A stretch of DNA of 64,000 bases from Puccinellia tenuiflora (taxonomy: Eukaryota; Streptophyta; Magnoliopsida; Poales; Poaceae): contig QRDG01001525.1 in NCBI GenBank assembly GCA_012064385.1, forward strand, positions 1,426,001 to 1,490,000, given 5' to 3'. Position 1 is the first letter of the stretch. The number at the start of each line of letters is the position of its first letter. The notes under the pieces were generated by a model, which was not told the DNA's origin, searched no databases, and saw only the letters and a list, made by a program, of their open reading frames with translations. The translations under genes were made by a program, and so were the position numbers. Positions 1-11,822 of the stretch are shown here, piece after piece.

Positions 1-425
1 CCCCTATGGTAGTTCGTTCGCAGCAAGTGATTTCTTAGGGATATTGTTCGTTTACAGTGCATGTTCTCGCTGATGGATGGGTCAGTGTACCTACCAGAAT
101 TTGCAATGGTAATTTCTTAGTGGTTGAGTGGTAGCCTGTGATAATGAACAACAATGGTTTCGTCACATAATCTAAAAATTACTTCATAATGCTGTGAATT
201 TGTGTAATTTGCTATTGTTCTAGTTACCATATGTGATTATACTACATGGTATGAATGAAGCTAGTTGCATGTGTTTATGGACTATATCAACTTGGACTGA
301 TACATTATGTGTGGAAGTATAATTTTATTATCCCTTACAGCAAAAAAATAGTGCTACTCCATCAGCAATATATGTTTCTCATATTCTTAATCTTTTGACT
401 AAAGCTAGTTCTTTTTTGTTTATAG
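1..425 (+). other. Intron/upstream part of the flippase gene
   Basis: No supportable coding sequence. The stretch ends in a pyrimidine-rich tract and TATAG directly before the first recognisable flippase exon, so it is read as the intron preceding that exon. The missing N-terminal exon(s), which would hold roughly the first 150-200 residues of a plant P4-ATPase including TM1-TM2, must lie upstream of the window. Confidence 0.6.
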
Positions 426-3400
426 GACATAGAAGTGAACAATAGGAAGGTTGAGGTGTTTGATGGGGCCCAATCCTTTCATGAAACAGAATGGAAGAAG
501 CTTCGAGTCGGTGATATAGTTAAAGTAAAAAAGGATGAGTTCTTCCCTGCGGATCTTCTTTTGCTTTCTTCATGCCATGAGAATGGAATATGTTATGTTG
601 AAACAATGAATCTAGATGGAGAGACAAACTTGAAGCGAAAACAATCATTGGATGTGACTGTGGGCTTTAACAAGGAGCATTCTTTCCATAGTTTCAAGGC
701 TTTCATACAATGTGAGGATCCAAATGAGAAATTATACTCTTTCCTAGGGACACTGTACTACAGTGAGCAACAATATCCTCTATCTCCACAACAGATCTTG
801 CTAAGGGGCTCAAAGCTTCGGAATACGAACTTCGTATACGGCACTGTAATATTCACTGGGCATGAAACAAAGGTCATGCAGAATGCAACAGAGCCACCAT
901 CGAAGAGGAGTTCTGTTGAGCGGAGAATGGACAAAATAGTTTATCTTCTTTTTGCGGTTCTCCTCTTCATTGCGTCTTTTGGGTCAATTTTCTTTGGGAT
1001 TAAGACAAAGGCTCAATTAAATGCAGGAAACTATGCATGGTACCTAAGACCAGATGAAGCAAGTATATTCTTTGATCCAAACAGAGCATCATTTGCAGCC
1101 TTTTGCCATTTTCTGACAAGTCTAATGTTGTATGTATGCTTGGTGCCCATTTCATTGTACATATCAATAGAAATGGTTAAAGTCTTACAGAGCACTTTCA
1201 TAAACCAAGACAAACATATGTATTGTGAAGAATCTGATAAACCAGCAAGGGCTCGCACATCAAATTTAAATGAGGAACTTGGTCAGGTCCATACTGTACT
1301 CTCTGACAAAACAGGAACCTTAACATGCAATTCGATGGAGTTCATCAAATGTTCCATTGCTGGTGTTTCTTATGGCGACAGCCTTGTGGAAGTGCAGATG
1401 TCTTCCGGAGGAATAGAGGAAGCATCTGGCTATAATGTTCACAAGAATTCAACTAAATCTAAAGGATCAGTCAAGGGATTTAACTTCACTGATGGTCGTT
1501 TGATGAATGGAGAATGGACCAAAGAAAGCTGTCGAGATGCTATAGAGATGTTCTTTCGTGTATTAGCTGTTTGTCACACTACAATTCCTGTGACAATTAA
1601 AAATTCTACTGAGATATCTTATGAAGCTGAGTCCCCTGACGAAGGAGCTCTTGTTACAGCTGCCAGAGAATTTGGTTTTGAATTTTTTCATAGGACACAG
1701 ACAACCATATCAGTGCAAGAGTATGATCCTGTCTTAGGTAGAAAAGTGGATAGGTGCTTATCTTTTCTACTGTGTTTTCTGTTTACTATTCCAAGTGTTG
1801 ACATTTAACTCGTATATGATGCCTAATTTATATTTCAGAATATATACGGTACTCAACATCCTGGAGTTTAGCAGTGCCCGGAAGAGAATGTCTGTTATTC
1901 TGAGGACTGAAGAGGGTCGGCTATTTCTGTTCTGCAAAGGTGCTGACAGGTGATATTCTGACTGTGAGATGAAAATTTCTATGCACTGCAAAGTAGTAAT
2001 GTTGTATTACTTTATGATTACTTTGCATTATAGTTACTTCAATTTAGCTGATTAAATCCCCAACAGAGTAAGAATAATAGGTTCAAGCCTTCAACCTGGT
2101 CTAACAATGACATTACATAAATCACATTACCTTGCAGGATATAAAATTGACATGCTAACATTGTTCTGCCTTCTACTCCCTCCGTTCCACAATATAAGAT
2201 GTTTTAGTCATTTTCCACATTCACATGTATACACATGTATCTAGACATGTTTTAGTGCATAGGTCCACTCCTTTTAGTCCGAATCTAGACAACATGTCAA
2301 ACACCTAAAACATCTTATATTGTGGAACGGAGGGAGTAGAAGTTTTACTAAAATATCTACAATTTTGTTTCGGCATCCTTCTGCTTCAGCATAATACTCG
2401 AAAGGCTCTCTAAGGATAATGAAAAACCCTGTCTGACCGATACAAAGCGGCACATCGAAGAATATTCCGAGGAAGGTCTGCGGACCCTGGCACTTGCATA
2501 TCGTGAACTTACCGAGGAAGAGTATGCTGCCTGGAATAAGGATTACTCATCAGCCAAGAATTCTGTTCATACCAATCATGATGCAGCCGTGGAGAAGGCA
2601 TCCGAAGATATTGAGAAAGATTTGGTTCTCCTAGGTGCTACTGCTGTTGAGGACAGACTACAAAACGGGGTATGTTGATTTTCATTTGAGGCTTCTTATT
2701 TTCTGAAGAGTATTTTATTTATTTGAATATATTCTTAAGGAGTAGCAGCTCTTCTGTCCTTTAGAAAATATAACTCTCACAAATCTCCGTTTAGTTGCTT
2801 TCACATACTCGTGCTTCACTTGTTCGGCTGTTCTATTATCTGTTGATGACCTTTCCTCTTGAATTTTTTATTGCGTACTCAATGCACACTAAATTCTTGC
2901 AGGTTCCAGAGTGTATTCACAAACTTGCACAAGCTGGAATTAAGATCTGGATTTTGACAGGAGACAAATTGGAAACAGCTGTCAACATAGGGTTAGCTCT
3001 ATATGACTTTTACATTCCTGAGAACTGAGATCTTTTTACCTTAAAGTTTAGATGTGTTGTTACACTGAGAACTGAGATCTTATTACTTTTAAATTGTATA
3101 TGTATCGGTGCTTGATATGCAGTTATTCTTGCAACCTATTGAGGAAGGAGATGGAGGTATTTTTTGTAACACTGGACAACTCAGGGGCAAATGCTCCCGA
3201 GGGATGTAGCCAGGAAGGCAACAGAATGGTATGTAACTACAGAAAGAAAACATGCTTTCTTATCTCCTGCTACTTGCATGTATGCATAGACAACTGAGTG
3301 GTATCCTGTGCACATTCTAAAGTAAAAGAGCACCGTTGGGTCATAGACAAAGCACCATGATTTAGTTGAACTGTCGCACTTACCAATCTACAGTATTAAG

Positions 3401-6400
3401 TGGTCAACCTACATCTAAGGAGAGAAAACAGAGAAGGAAACACTGTTCATATTCCTCAATCCCTGATCCTCATTTTTGCTGAATTCTAACCGGGTCTCAT
3501 TACCATTAATCCCATCCATGTCAGTGTGTCGTCATGAGAGCTCATTCTGGACAGTTCATCTTGGTGGAGTATACACAGTCCACACTCCAATACTTGCTTC
3601 CTCTGGTGCATGGTTGAGCTGTGGAACATAAGAAATGACTGCAGAGGTGTTATGCGGAACAACACCCATTCTATGGATAAGAAACGTCTCTGAAAATTAT
3701 TGCTGGTTTAGTGCCAATGGTTGCTGTTGCATCTATTTGGAAGTATAAGGCACTTTGAGTAGAGTACTAACTCATAAATAAATTCAGGTTTTTTAGATAT
3801 TCTCAAAATACTAGCAAAGTCGAAAGACAGCTTGCCATATATGAGGACAGTAAGTGTAGATTTTTGTGCCATCTAACTATCGAGCAGGTCATGCACAGAA
3901 GATCTACAGGATTAGTTCGCCTATATGTGCTCTGCTGTTTCTTACTTTTTGTATTGGCTCATATAGGCTCCATATGAACAAATCGATAGAAAATTACAAG
4001 ATGCTCGAAGGCAAATTTCACTGAAAGGAACTTCAACTCCGTTTGCTCTTATCATTGATGGCAATGCTCTAACATATGCTCTTACGGGCAGTCTTAAGGA
4101 CTCATTTCTGGATCTAGCTGTGGATTGTGCATCTGTTTTATGTTGTCGCATGTCTCCTAAACAGAAAGCACTGGTGAGTAACAACCACTAGTTACTCTTG
4201 TTTAATCCTTTTGTAACAAGATAATGCTGGTATTTTATTTTTTGTCGATATATAGTATTTAGCCATTTGGAAGAGTTGCAGATCACCAGGTTGGTTAAAA
4301 CAAAGACAAGGAAAACTACACTGGCTATTGGCGATGGAGCAAATGACGTTGGTATGCTACAAGAGGCTGATATTGGTGTTGGAATAAGTGGTGCTGAAGG
4401 AATGCAGGTCCGCTGTTGTGTACGAGACCCTTTTTTTGTAGTCCTGTCAATAATAGCATGTTACGACTTTTGCCTATGTTTGATTCTTGAAATACACCAT
4501 AAAGGAACTGCAACCACGATATGTCTAGTCTTTGCATGAATCCTTTCTGAAATTATCTTTTCTTACTTGAAAGAAGCTAGACTTTGCTAGTAACGACCAG
4601 TCAACCATGCTTCTTGATCTTCGGGAGGAGTTTTTAGGTATTTGTATCTCGTGTATAGCACTTTATGTGCCATCGATTTGTTATGCCTTTGGTGGTATGT
4701 CAAGGGCTTCTGCATCTATTTCCATGAGAACTTTAGTGTGGTCCACGAGAGGCGGAATTGTTGAGTAGATTGATGGCAACGATGATCCACAACCATTTTC
4801 TATATTGTATAAGTCACTTGGTTAGGTTCACTCGTCCTTGAGTTGTTTGGATGCTTATAATTACACAAAGAAGTGCCTGATAAAAAATTACTCTTGACAA
4901 ACAGAATTCTCAGCTGAACTCAACAGTTTTGCTGAGAGTATGTAAATTTTTCCTATATCTGGCTTCTAATAGCCAACATGTGATGCTGCCTTTTGTAGGC
5001 TGTGATGGCAAGTGACTTTGCAATAGCTCAGTTTCGTTTCTTAGAGCGGTTACTCCTTGTGCATGGTCACTGGTGTTATCGCCGTATTGCAGCTATGGTA
5101 AAGTTCTTTCACTCCTGGTTATTTTCTTCCGCTTATTTGTAAAATAGTTCAACAGTATTATCTGGTAGACCAACCCATCAGCATAAAAAAGTTCTATCTT
5201 TTTGGGAGCAAAATCTGGTTTTCCTTCCAGGAGGCTGCATGTCCAGTTTTGATATTTTAAACTGTTTTTTTAGAAATCTTAAACGTGTTATTCTGCACTC
5301 TGAAATAGCAAAATTTGAAATCTTATCTATCGAATTCTTGAACATATTATTCTGCACTGTCAAATAGCATAATGAGGACTTGCAATATCTAACCAGTCTA
5401 TATTTCTTTTATTCTATCAACAGATATGCTATTTCTTCTTCAAAAATATTACATTTGGCTTCACACTTTTCTGGTTTGAGGCTCATGCCATGTTCTCAGC
5501 CCAGCCTGGTTACAATGATTGGTTCATATCTTTCTACAATGTTGCTTTCACATCTCTCCCTGTCATCGCTCTAGGTGTTTTCAATAAAGATGTCTCTTCC
5601 AGTGTTTGTCTCCAGGTACATAGTTTATTTTATAAGAATATCTTAATTACTTTGTATGCCCATGAACTACATAATAATTTTAATGATGAATTGTCTGGCG
5701 TGATGTTTACTAGGCTACCTAGAGTTAGAATTATGTGTAAACTTGATAATATATTCTTCTTTTGTTTAGATGTACATGCACTTATGCATTTCTGTCACGT
5801 GAAAAAGGATGATAATAGTGAACATGATCAAGTGACATGGAAGTTAGTTAGCCGCAAGCAGCAGTTAACTGAGGCAGTGAAAGCTGGACCATCACTGTTG
5901 ACTGCTGTTCAAATTATCATTAAGCCCACACAACACATTTAGAAGTATGTACATGCGCATAGGCATGTGAACCGGGGAGGAGTTAGTTGTAATAGAGTTG
6001 ATCGCAGAAGTTCAGTGCATGTACATAATAGTATTGTTCTCTAATCATCAAGAGAACTCTAAATAGAGAAGGAAGAGAAAAGAGAAAACACTCTGAATTA
6101 GGTAGAACAATGGAGATTTCACATAGATAATGGTGGTGGCGAACATAAAATTGATGAAAAGGTTTAATCAAATTTAAACGACCTTATTTAACAATTTACA
6201 CTTGTTTATATTCGAATCTTGGCAGATTTCCGGTTATACTGTACGTCTGAGCTTACTTGGAGTTGTGTCCAGTGCTTTTGATCCTCGCAACCAATTTTTG
6301 ATTAGCTCTCTTTTGCATATTGCAGGTCCCTTCGCTACATCAAGATGGTGTGAATAATATATTCTTCAGCTGGTCCCGTATACTCAGTTGGATGCTAAAT

Positions 6401-6835
6401 GGACTGTGCTGTTCAATCATAATATTCTTTGGTGCCCTCAATGCTGTTCTCATTCAGGCTGTCCGACAGGATGGCCGCGTTGCCGGATTTGACATCCTTG
6501 GAGTGACCATGTACACTTGTGTGGTGTGGACCGTCAATTGCCAGTTAGCACTCTACATCAGCTACTTCACCTGGATACAGCATGTCGTCATCTGGGGCAG
6601 CATACTGATTTGGTACACATTTCTGATCATCTATGGCTCATTCCCTGCAGTGATATCTACCACAGCCTATCACGTTTTCTGGGAAGCTTGTGCTTCAAGC
6701 CCGCTGTACTGGCTATCAACCCTAGTCATTGTCGTCATGGCCTTGCTCCCGTTTTTCCTATACAGAATTATGTGCTCGTTATTTTATCCAGAGGATCATG
6801 AGCGAGTTCAGAGAACTAACTCAAAGAACTGGTGA
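426..6835 (+). CDS. Phospholipid-transporting P4-type ATPase (ALA family flippase), 3' ten exons
   Basis: Membrane flippase that moves phospholipids to the cytosolic leaflet using ATP; plant members work with ALIS/CDC50 beta-subunits in the secretory pathway or plasma membrane. Exons, each bounded by GT-AG introns: 426-1753, 1839-1949, 2390-2669, 2903-2991, 3123-3228, 3967-4173, 4282-4407, 4999-5097, 5424-5615, 6326-6835. They join in frame to 1015 codons plus stop. Visible motifs: actuator DGET (about 615-626), TM4 PISL motif typical of P4 rather than P2 pumps, phosphorylation loop DKTGTLT with its Asp at 1305, ESPDE and KGAD in the nucleotide domain, TGD (2957-2965), GDGAND hinge (4330-4347), then six C-terminal membrane segments in the last three exons. 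No frameshift or internal stop. Family length is about 1100-1250 aa, so the N-terminus is missing. The sequence fits the plant ALA4-ALA12 clade; I cannot assign a number. Confidence 0.95.
2176..2336. mobile_element. Stowaway MITE (Tc1/mariner type) in flippase intron
   Basis: A 161-bp element flanked by TA on both sides (2174-2175 and 2337-2338). The ends start CTCCCTCCGTTCC, the Stowaway signature, and the terminal inverted repeats match perfectly for about 32 bp. It has no coding capacity. It sits inside the intron between the exons ending at 1949 and starting at 2390, well away from both splice sites. Confidence 0.95.
2670..2902 (+). other. Flippase introns after 2669 (2670-2902, 2992-3122, 3229-3966)
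   Basis: These introns lie between exons 3 and 6 and begin GT and end AG in each case. The longest (3229-3966, 738 bp) shows no repeat signature or coding sequence I recognise. Confidence 0.7.
4408..4998 (+). other. Long flippase introns (4408-4998, 5098-5423, 5616-6325)
   Basis: AT-rich introns with GT-AG ends between the GDGAND exon and the C-terminal membrane exons. I see no mobile element or embedded gene in them; the open stretches inside are chance. Confidence 0.65.
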
Positions 6836-7540
6836 TGCAAGGCTACTGAAAGTAACTTTATGCAGAGATAATGGCTGTCAATAGAACATGCATTATGGTT
6901 CATTTTCAAGATCGTGATATTTTACATGGTGAAAGACTGCGCGAATGCGGGAGCTCGGGGTCTTCGCCAACTTCTCCCCTAGACTAGGTTTCGGGTTGTG
7001 TTGTATGGTGTGGCGTGGTCCCCTGTTGGACTTGTACATAAAACTCTTCTTTTCTATCAATACATCGAAACGCAAGGCTTTTGCGTTTTCGCGAAAAAAG
7101 ATATTTTACATGGTGAATACTTTATCAAAACAAAGATTGGTACTCCATGCACTAGAATTAGATTGTGTATATACCTGGGTTCATACCTGAAAAGTTACAA
7201 CCAAGTTATAATAGAGCATCAATCAATATCAGCTCGGAATTTTGAGCAGCGAATTATGTTGCATGATGCAACAACATAACACTCTTTGAGGATAGGTGGT
7301 TTTTGCATATCACCCGTTTGTCCTTTGGGCCTTGTTGGCACTTGCCAGTATGTTAGCAACCTAGCATATGGCAATCTAAATCAGGGATGGAGGATTGCTA
7401 AATCCAGCATGGAGAGCATGGGGAAGTATCGGCACACTTCTTTTCGGGTCTCCTCCCCCAATGTTTTTGAGAAGTCCGACTTATAAATTCGTTATATTTT
7501 CAAACTACTCTTTTCAAAACTAATTTAGGAGGGTGAAGAG
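6836..7540 (+). other. Flippase 3' UTR and downstream flank
   Basis: After the TGA at 6833-6835 the sequence becomes non-coding and AT-rich. The 3' UTR probably lies in the first few hundred bases. No clear polyadenylation signal could be fixed because a 166-bp retroposon insert interrupts the region. From 7118 to about 7540 I see nothing identifiable. Confidence 0.5.
6934..7099 (+). mobile_element. 5'-truncated non-LTR retroposon (LINE-type 3' end) with 18-bp TSD
   Basis: The 166-bp insert ends in a short A tail after a grass-LINE-like terminus (..GCGTTTTCGCGAAAAAA). It is bounded by a perfect 18-bp direct repeat, GATATTTTACATGGTGAA, at 6916-6933 and 7100-7117. A long target duplication, an A tail at one side and a truncated body are the hallmarks of target-primed reverse transcription. 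The tail places the element's 3' end to the right. The family name is not certain. Confidence 0.85.
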
Positions 7541-7542
7541 TG

Positions 7543-8260
7543 TCAAGTGTCGAAACCCGGACATCAAGGATGTTAGCCACCCCCTTTATTTGTTTGAGAA
7601 GGTGGACGTCAACACGTTCCAAGTATCAAGTCACAACACAATGATTTACCCAGGTTCAGGCCGCCGTGAGGCGTCCACCCTACTCCTGCGTGGACTGTAT
7701 ATATGTGAGGCGTGGATGAGGTCGAGGTTACAACAATGGCCTTCCCCTCTTGCCGGGGAAAACCTATCACGGGAGAGGCTAATCCTATTACTGGTCGGGG
7801 ATCAGAACATAGTCCTACCCGACGGAGAAAACCTATCATGGGAGAGGCTAATCCTATTATTGGCCGGGGATCAGAACATAGCCCTACCTGACGGCCTTAC
7901 TCCTCGGGGCAGGCTTGTTCTCCTCTATCTTCTACGTCAAGCCAGCCTTCTTCTCCGGCCTGGTCTTGTTTCACCTTCTCCTTTCTTGCTAGTTCATCCT
8001 CCTGACCTGATCCCAATCTTCCTCTCTAGGAAGCCAAGTGCCTCCTTTTATACTGACAAGGGGTCACTACATAGCTATCGAGCCTATGACATAGGCAACA
8101 GTGCGCGGAACGCCTCGGTATGGGAGGGGCTGCCTAACTCGTCCGGCGGGCAGTCATGCACATGGAAATGCCTCCCTATGACGTCCATGTACATGATGCA
8201 CCGAAGAAGAACAAGCTCTCAGGTACAATGCATCCAAGAGTAATAAGCTTCTCAAACTTT
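7543..8260 (-). mobile_element. LTR-like fragment, gypsy type, minus-strand promoter
   Basis: It starts TGTCGAAACCCGG and contains a 'tttacccaggttc' block like the one in the LTRs of element D. A TATA-like CCTTTTATA (8044-8052) reads TATAAAAGG on the minus strand. No internal domain or matching second LTR is visible, so it is a solo or truncated LTR. Its right border with the next piece is not resolved. Confidence 0.5.
7758..7895. repeat. 69-bp tandem duplication inside the LTR-like fragment
   Basis: Two adjacent copies (7758-7826, 7827-7895), each beginning GAAAACCTATCA, differ at only a few sites, mostly C/T transitions. This is a local duplication within the LTR-like region. Confidence 0.85.
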
Positions 8261-8265
8261 ACTTC

Positions 8266-8875
8266 CACGTATCACCGTCGAGAGCACAAACGGATGCACC
8301 AAATGCAATGACAAGAATACACTAAGTGGTCAAGTACTTCTCTCCCAAATCCCACAAAAGCAACTAATGATAGGAAGGGATATGAGAGGAAAAACATGGA
8401 GGAGAAACACAAAGCAACTTCAAAATCTAGAACTAAAGGCTTGCCCTCACTTAGAGGAGAGATGCATTGATGTAATAACAGATCTATATCTCCTCTCTCT
8501 TTTCTCTTCAAATGGTGGCAAGAATCATGGAGAAATAGAGAGAAAATAAGCTCTAAGAGGTCAACAATGGAGGTAAAAAACTTGCTCAAAGGTTAGGAAA
8601 CCATTGAGAAAAGGCTCCTTAAATAGGTCCCCAAAAATATGTCCGTTGGTGGGTTTTTAGGGGGCTCGCTCATGGGGCCGGTCAGACTGACCTATGGCCG
8701 GCGTAGGTACCCCCGGACAGACCGGAAGGGCCCGGACACGATGACCGGCCACCAAATAGACAGCCCCTGGTCATAGGGCTGGACAGGGGCAGGGCTGGCT
8801 GGCCTCTCGGACAGAGGCTCGGACAGACCAGCCTGACAGAAACACCAAAACTAAAAATGTAAGCGTATCGTTACA
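8266..8875 (-). mobile_element. Second LTR-like piece abutting element A
   Basis: On the minus strand it begins TGTAACGATACGC and includes a run of GGCCGG/GACCGG-rich sequence (about 8670-8830) of the kind common in Triticeae gypsy LTRs. Its right edge coincides with the abrupt loss of the integrase reading frame of element A at about 8876. It therefore probably replaced or deleted A's 3' end. No TSD was found and the left end is unclear. Confidence 0.45.
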
Positions 8876-9866
8876 ATTATTGATTCATGAAGTTGCTTGA
8901 TGAAGTCGGCATGCTTGTCGAAGTCCATGTTGATGCGGTCGTGAAGAGGAAGCGGAAGGATGTCTAGGGCAGTGTTGGGGTTGAACCCATAGACAATCTC
9001 AAAAGGACTCCGGTCCGTCGCACGGTGTGTCGCACGATTGTAGGCGAACTCCGCATGCGGAATGCATTCTTCCCAATTCTTCAAGTTTGGCTTGATCAAC
9101 ACGCGAAGTCGGGTCGAGAGGCTTCGATTCACCACTTCGGTTTGGCCATCGGTTTGTGGGTGGTAAGCGGTGGAGAAGAGGAGCTTGACTCCGAGCTTGG
9201 CCATCAATGCCTTCCAAAAGTAGCTTATAAACTTGACATCTCGGTCCGAAACAATGGTCTTCGGCACTCCATGTAGACGAACGATTTCCCTAAAGAACAA
9301 AGTTGCAATGTGTGAAGCATCATTTGTCTTATTGCAAGGAATAAAGTGTGCCATTTTCGAGAAGCGATCGACAACAACAAATATGGAATCTTTGCCATTT
9401 TCTGTTCGAGGTAAACCTAATAAAAAATCCATGCTAATGTCGGACCAAGGTATGTGTGGTATTGGTAAAGGCATATAAAGACCATGGGAGTTTGAAGTGG
9501 ACTTAGCTTTGAGGCAAGTTGGGCAACGACGCACCAAGCGCTCCACATCACGCGTCATCCGTGGCCAAAAGTAGTGTGTAGATAACATGGCAAATGTCTT
9601 GTCACGGCCAAAGTGCCCCATGAGGCCCCTTCCATGTGATTCCTTCAAAAGCAACAAACGGAGCGAGGACTCGGGAATACATAGTTTGTTAGCCTTAAAC
9701 AAGAACCCCTTGTGCAAGTAGAAATCATCGCATCCTTTGTCAATTGTGCACTTTGCAAAGATAGGACCAAAGAAAGAATCGGAGGCATAGAGGTCTTTAA
9801 GGTCATCAAGGCCCAAAACATTGATTTCAAGTTGGGTGAGTAAAATCATCTTTCTGGAAAGAGCAT
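8876..9866 (-). pseudogene. Element A integrase domain
   Basis: Contains an H-H-C-C zinc module (about 9640-9520), then the DDE core: Asp in the SMDFLLGLP motif, Asp in VSDRD, Glu in DGQTEVVN. The frame is open but ends abruptly at about 8876 after QLHES, where a foreign LTR begins, so the C-terminal part and any chromodomain are missing. Just upstream (towards RNase H) a deletion near 9873 removes the usual linker and shifts the frame before the ADALSRK motif. Confidence 0.85.
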
Positions 9867-9872
9867 CCGCGA

Positions 9873-10298
9873 CTACTTCACAACATAGGGAAAAGACTCG
9901 ATGAATTCAACCCATTTGGCATGCCTCTTGTTTAAGTGGGCTTGGGTTTTCAAATATTTCAAAGACTCATGGTCGGAATGGATGACAAACTCTTTTGGCC
10001 AAAGGTAGTGTTGCCAAACTTCCAAAACACGAACTAAGGCATATAATTCCTTGTCGTAAATTGGGTAGTTTAGACGAGCACCATCTAGTTTCTCGCTATA
10101 GTAGGCTACGGGACGGCCACATTGCATGAGGACGCCACCAATGCCAAGGCCACTAGCATCACATTCAAGTTCGAAAGTTTTCGAGAAATCCGACAAAGCA
10201 AGAAAAGGAGCTTCGGTCAATCTCTTCTTGAGTTCATTGAAAGCCGATTCTTGAGCATTGCCCCAAATGAAGGGTACATTCTTTTTTGGTAAGCTCAT
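9873..10298 (-). pseudogene. Element A RNase H domain
   Basis: Starts within the RT-RNase H connection and includes FELECDASG, GGVLMQ, YSEKL, YDKELYALV and HSDHESLK, the usual Ty3/gypsy RNase H signatures with the first Asp and later acidic residues present. The frame stops after FPYVVK because of the small deletion described for the integrase. Upstream, between 10299 and 10464, the connecting frame carries a TGA in place of an Arg codon (CGA) in the FYR motif. Confidence 0.85.
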
Positions 10299-10464
10299 TC
10301 AAAGGGCAAGCAATTGTGCTAAAATCTTTCACAAATCAACGGTAAAACCCAAACAAGCCAAGGGCACTACAAAGTTGAGCAAGATTAGTTGGCCGTGGCC
10401 AATTGGTGATTGCCTCAATCTTAGAGGTGTCAACTTCAATCCCTTTGGAAGAAACCACATAACC

Positions 10465-11334
10465 CTAAAACACAAGCTTGTCGGTGCAAAAGGTGCATTT
10501 CTTAAGGTTGGAAAAGAGCGAAGCATTACGAAGGGCCAACAAAACTTGCTTCACATGGTGGACATGTTCATGCAAGGATTTGCTATAAACAAGGATGTCA
10601 TCAAAGTAAACAACCACGAACTTGCCAATGAAAGTGCACAAGACGTGATTCATAAGACGCATAAAAGTGGAAGGAGCATTCGAAAGGCCAAAGGGCATCA
10701 CAAGCCATTCATAAAGACCAAGTTTATTTTTGAAAGCCGTTTTCCATTCATCTCCTTCATGCATATGAATTTGGTGATAGCCACTTTTCAAATCGATCTT
10801 GGAGAAAATGGTGGCACCACTAAGCTCATCTAACATGTCATCAAGGCGGGGAATGGGATGTCGGTACCTCACCGTGATATTATTGATGGGACGGCAATCC
10901 ATGCACATGCGCAATGTGTCGTCTTGCTTGGGGACGAGGATGACCGGAACGGCGCACGGACTCAAGCTTTCACGAACATGTCCCTTGGCGAGGAGTTCTT
11001 GAATTTGGCGCTCAATCTCCTTTGTGTCCTCGGGGTTGGTGCGGTATGGCGCTCTATTGGGTAGAGGGGCGCCGGGAATGAGATCGATGCGATGCTCGAT
11101 TCCACGTTGTGGAGGGAGTTGTTGAGGGAGCTCATCCGGAAAGACATCTTCGAATTCCTGCAAAATAGAAAACATAGACGGAGGAACTTGGGTTAAGTTG
11201 TTAGTATCTTTGCCATCTCCTTTGCATAAGAGCACGAAGTGCAAAGTGGATGGGTTTGCTCTCACTTCCCTCATCTCCCTTTTGGTGGCTAATAAGACTA
11301 CGCCGGGGCTCACTCTTTTCCCTTTCTCACTCAT
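10465..11334 (-). pseudogene. Element A reverse transcriptase
   Basis: Typical gypsy RT core: IEHRIDLIPGAP, LVPKQDD, CMDCRPINNIT, FSKIDLKSGYHQI, MPFGLSNAPSTF and the catalytic VYFDDIL. The frame ends at a TAG after CTFCTDKLVF, where the continuing GYVVS sequence shows that a Leu codon (TTG) became a stop. The protease frame overlaps or abuts at about 11331. Confidence 0.92.
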
Positions 11335-11816
11335 ATTTGGCTTCTCACGTGAATGTGGGTCTCTCTCTCACCACTCAACTCACTAGAGGATTGTTTTTGT
11401 TGCACTCTCGCAAGTGTCTTGGCATTGTCGGCAATAATTTGGCTTGGAGTCATTGGGCGGGGCACTAGGATCTTATTGCTCCATTTGAAGCTATAGTAGT
11501 TGGTGCGCCCATCATGAGTAACGGCCTTGTCAAATTGCCAAGGACGGCCAAGAAGTAAGTGGCAAACCGACATTGGAACCACATCACAATCCACCGTGTC
11601 CTCGTAGGAGCCAATCTTGAAGGATACTTGCACCGTGTGTTGAATCTTCACGGTGCCGGAGTCACTAAACCATTGCACATGGTAAGGATTGGGGTGCTTC
11701 TTGTACGTCAAGTTGAGTTTCTCGCATATCTCCTTGCTTGCCAAGTTGTGACAACTCCCACCATCGATGATTACCTTGGTTGATTTGCCATTGATGCCGG
11801 CCTTTGTGTGAAACAA
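11331..11816 (-). pseudogene. Element A aspartic protease region
   Basis: The retropepsin active-site motif IDGGSCHN replaces the common DTGA, followed by CHLLLGRPWQ and a linker leading into RT. A stop and small frame change separate it from the gag ORF ending at 11823. This is part of the gag-pol polyprotein in related elements. Confidence 0.85.
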
Positions 11817-11822
11817 GTTGCA

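Noticed and set aside
7286..7486. Short open frame downstream of the flippase
   Set aside because: 66 codons, no homology, no gene context.
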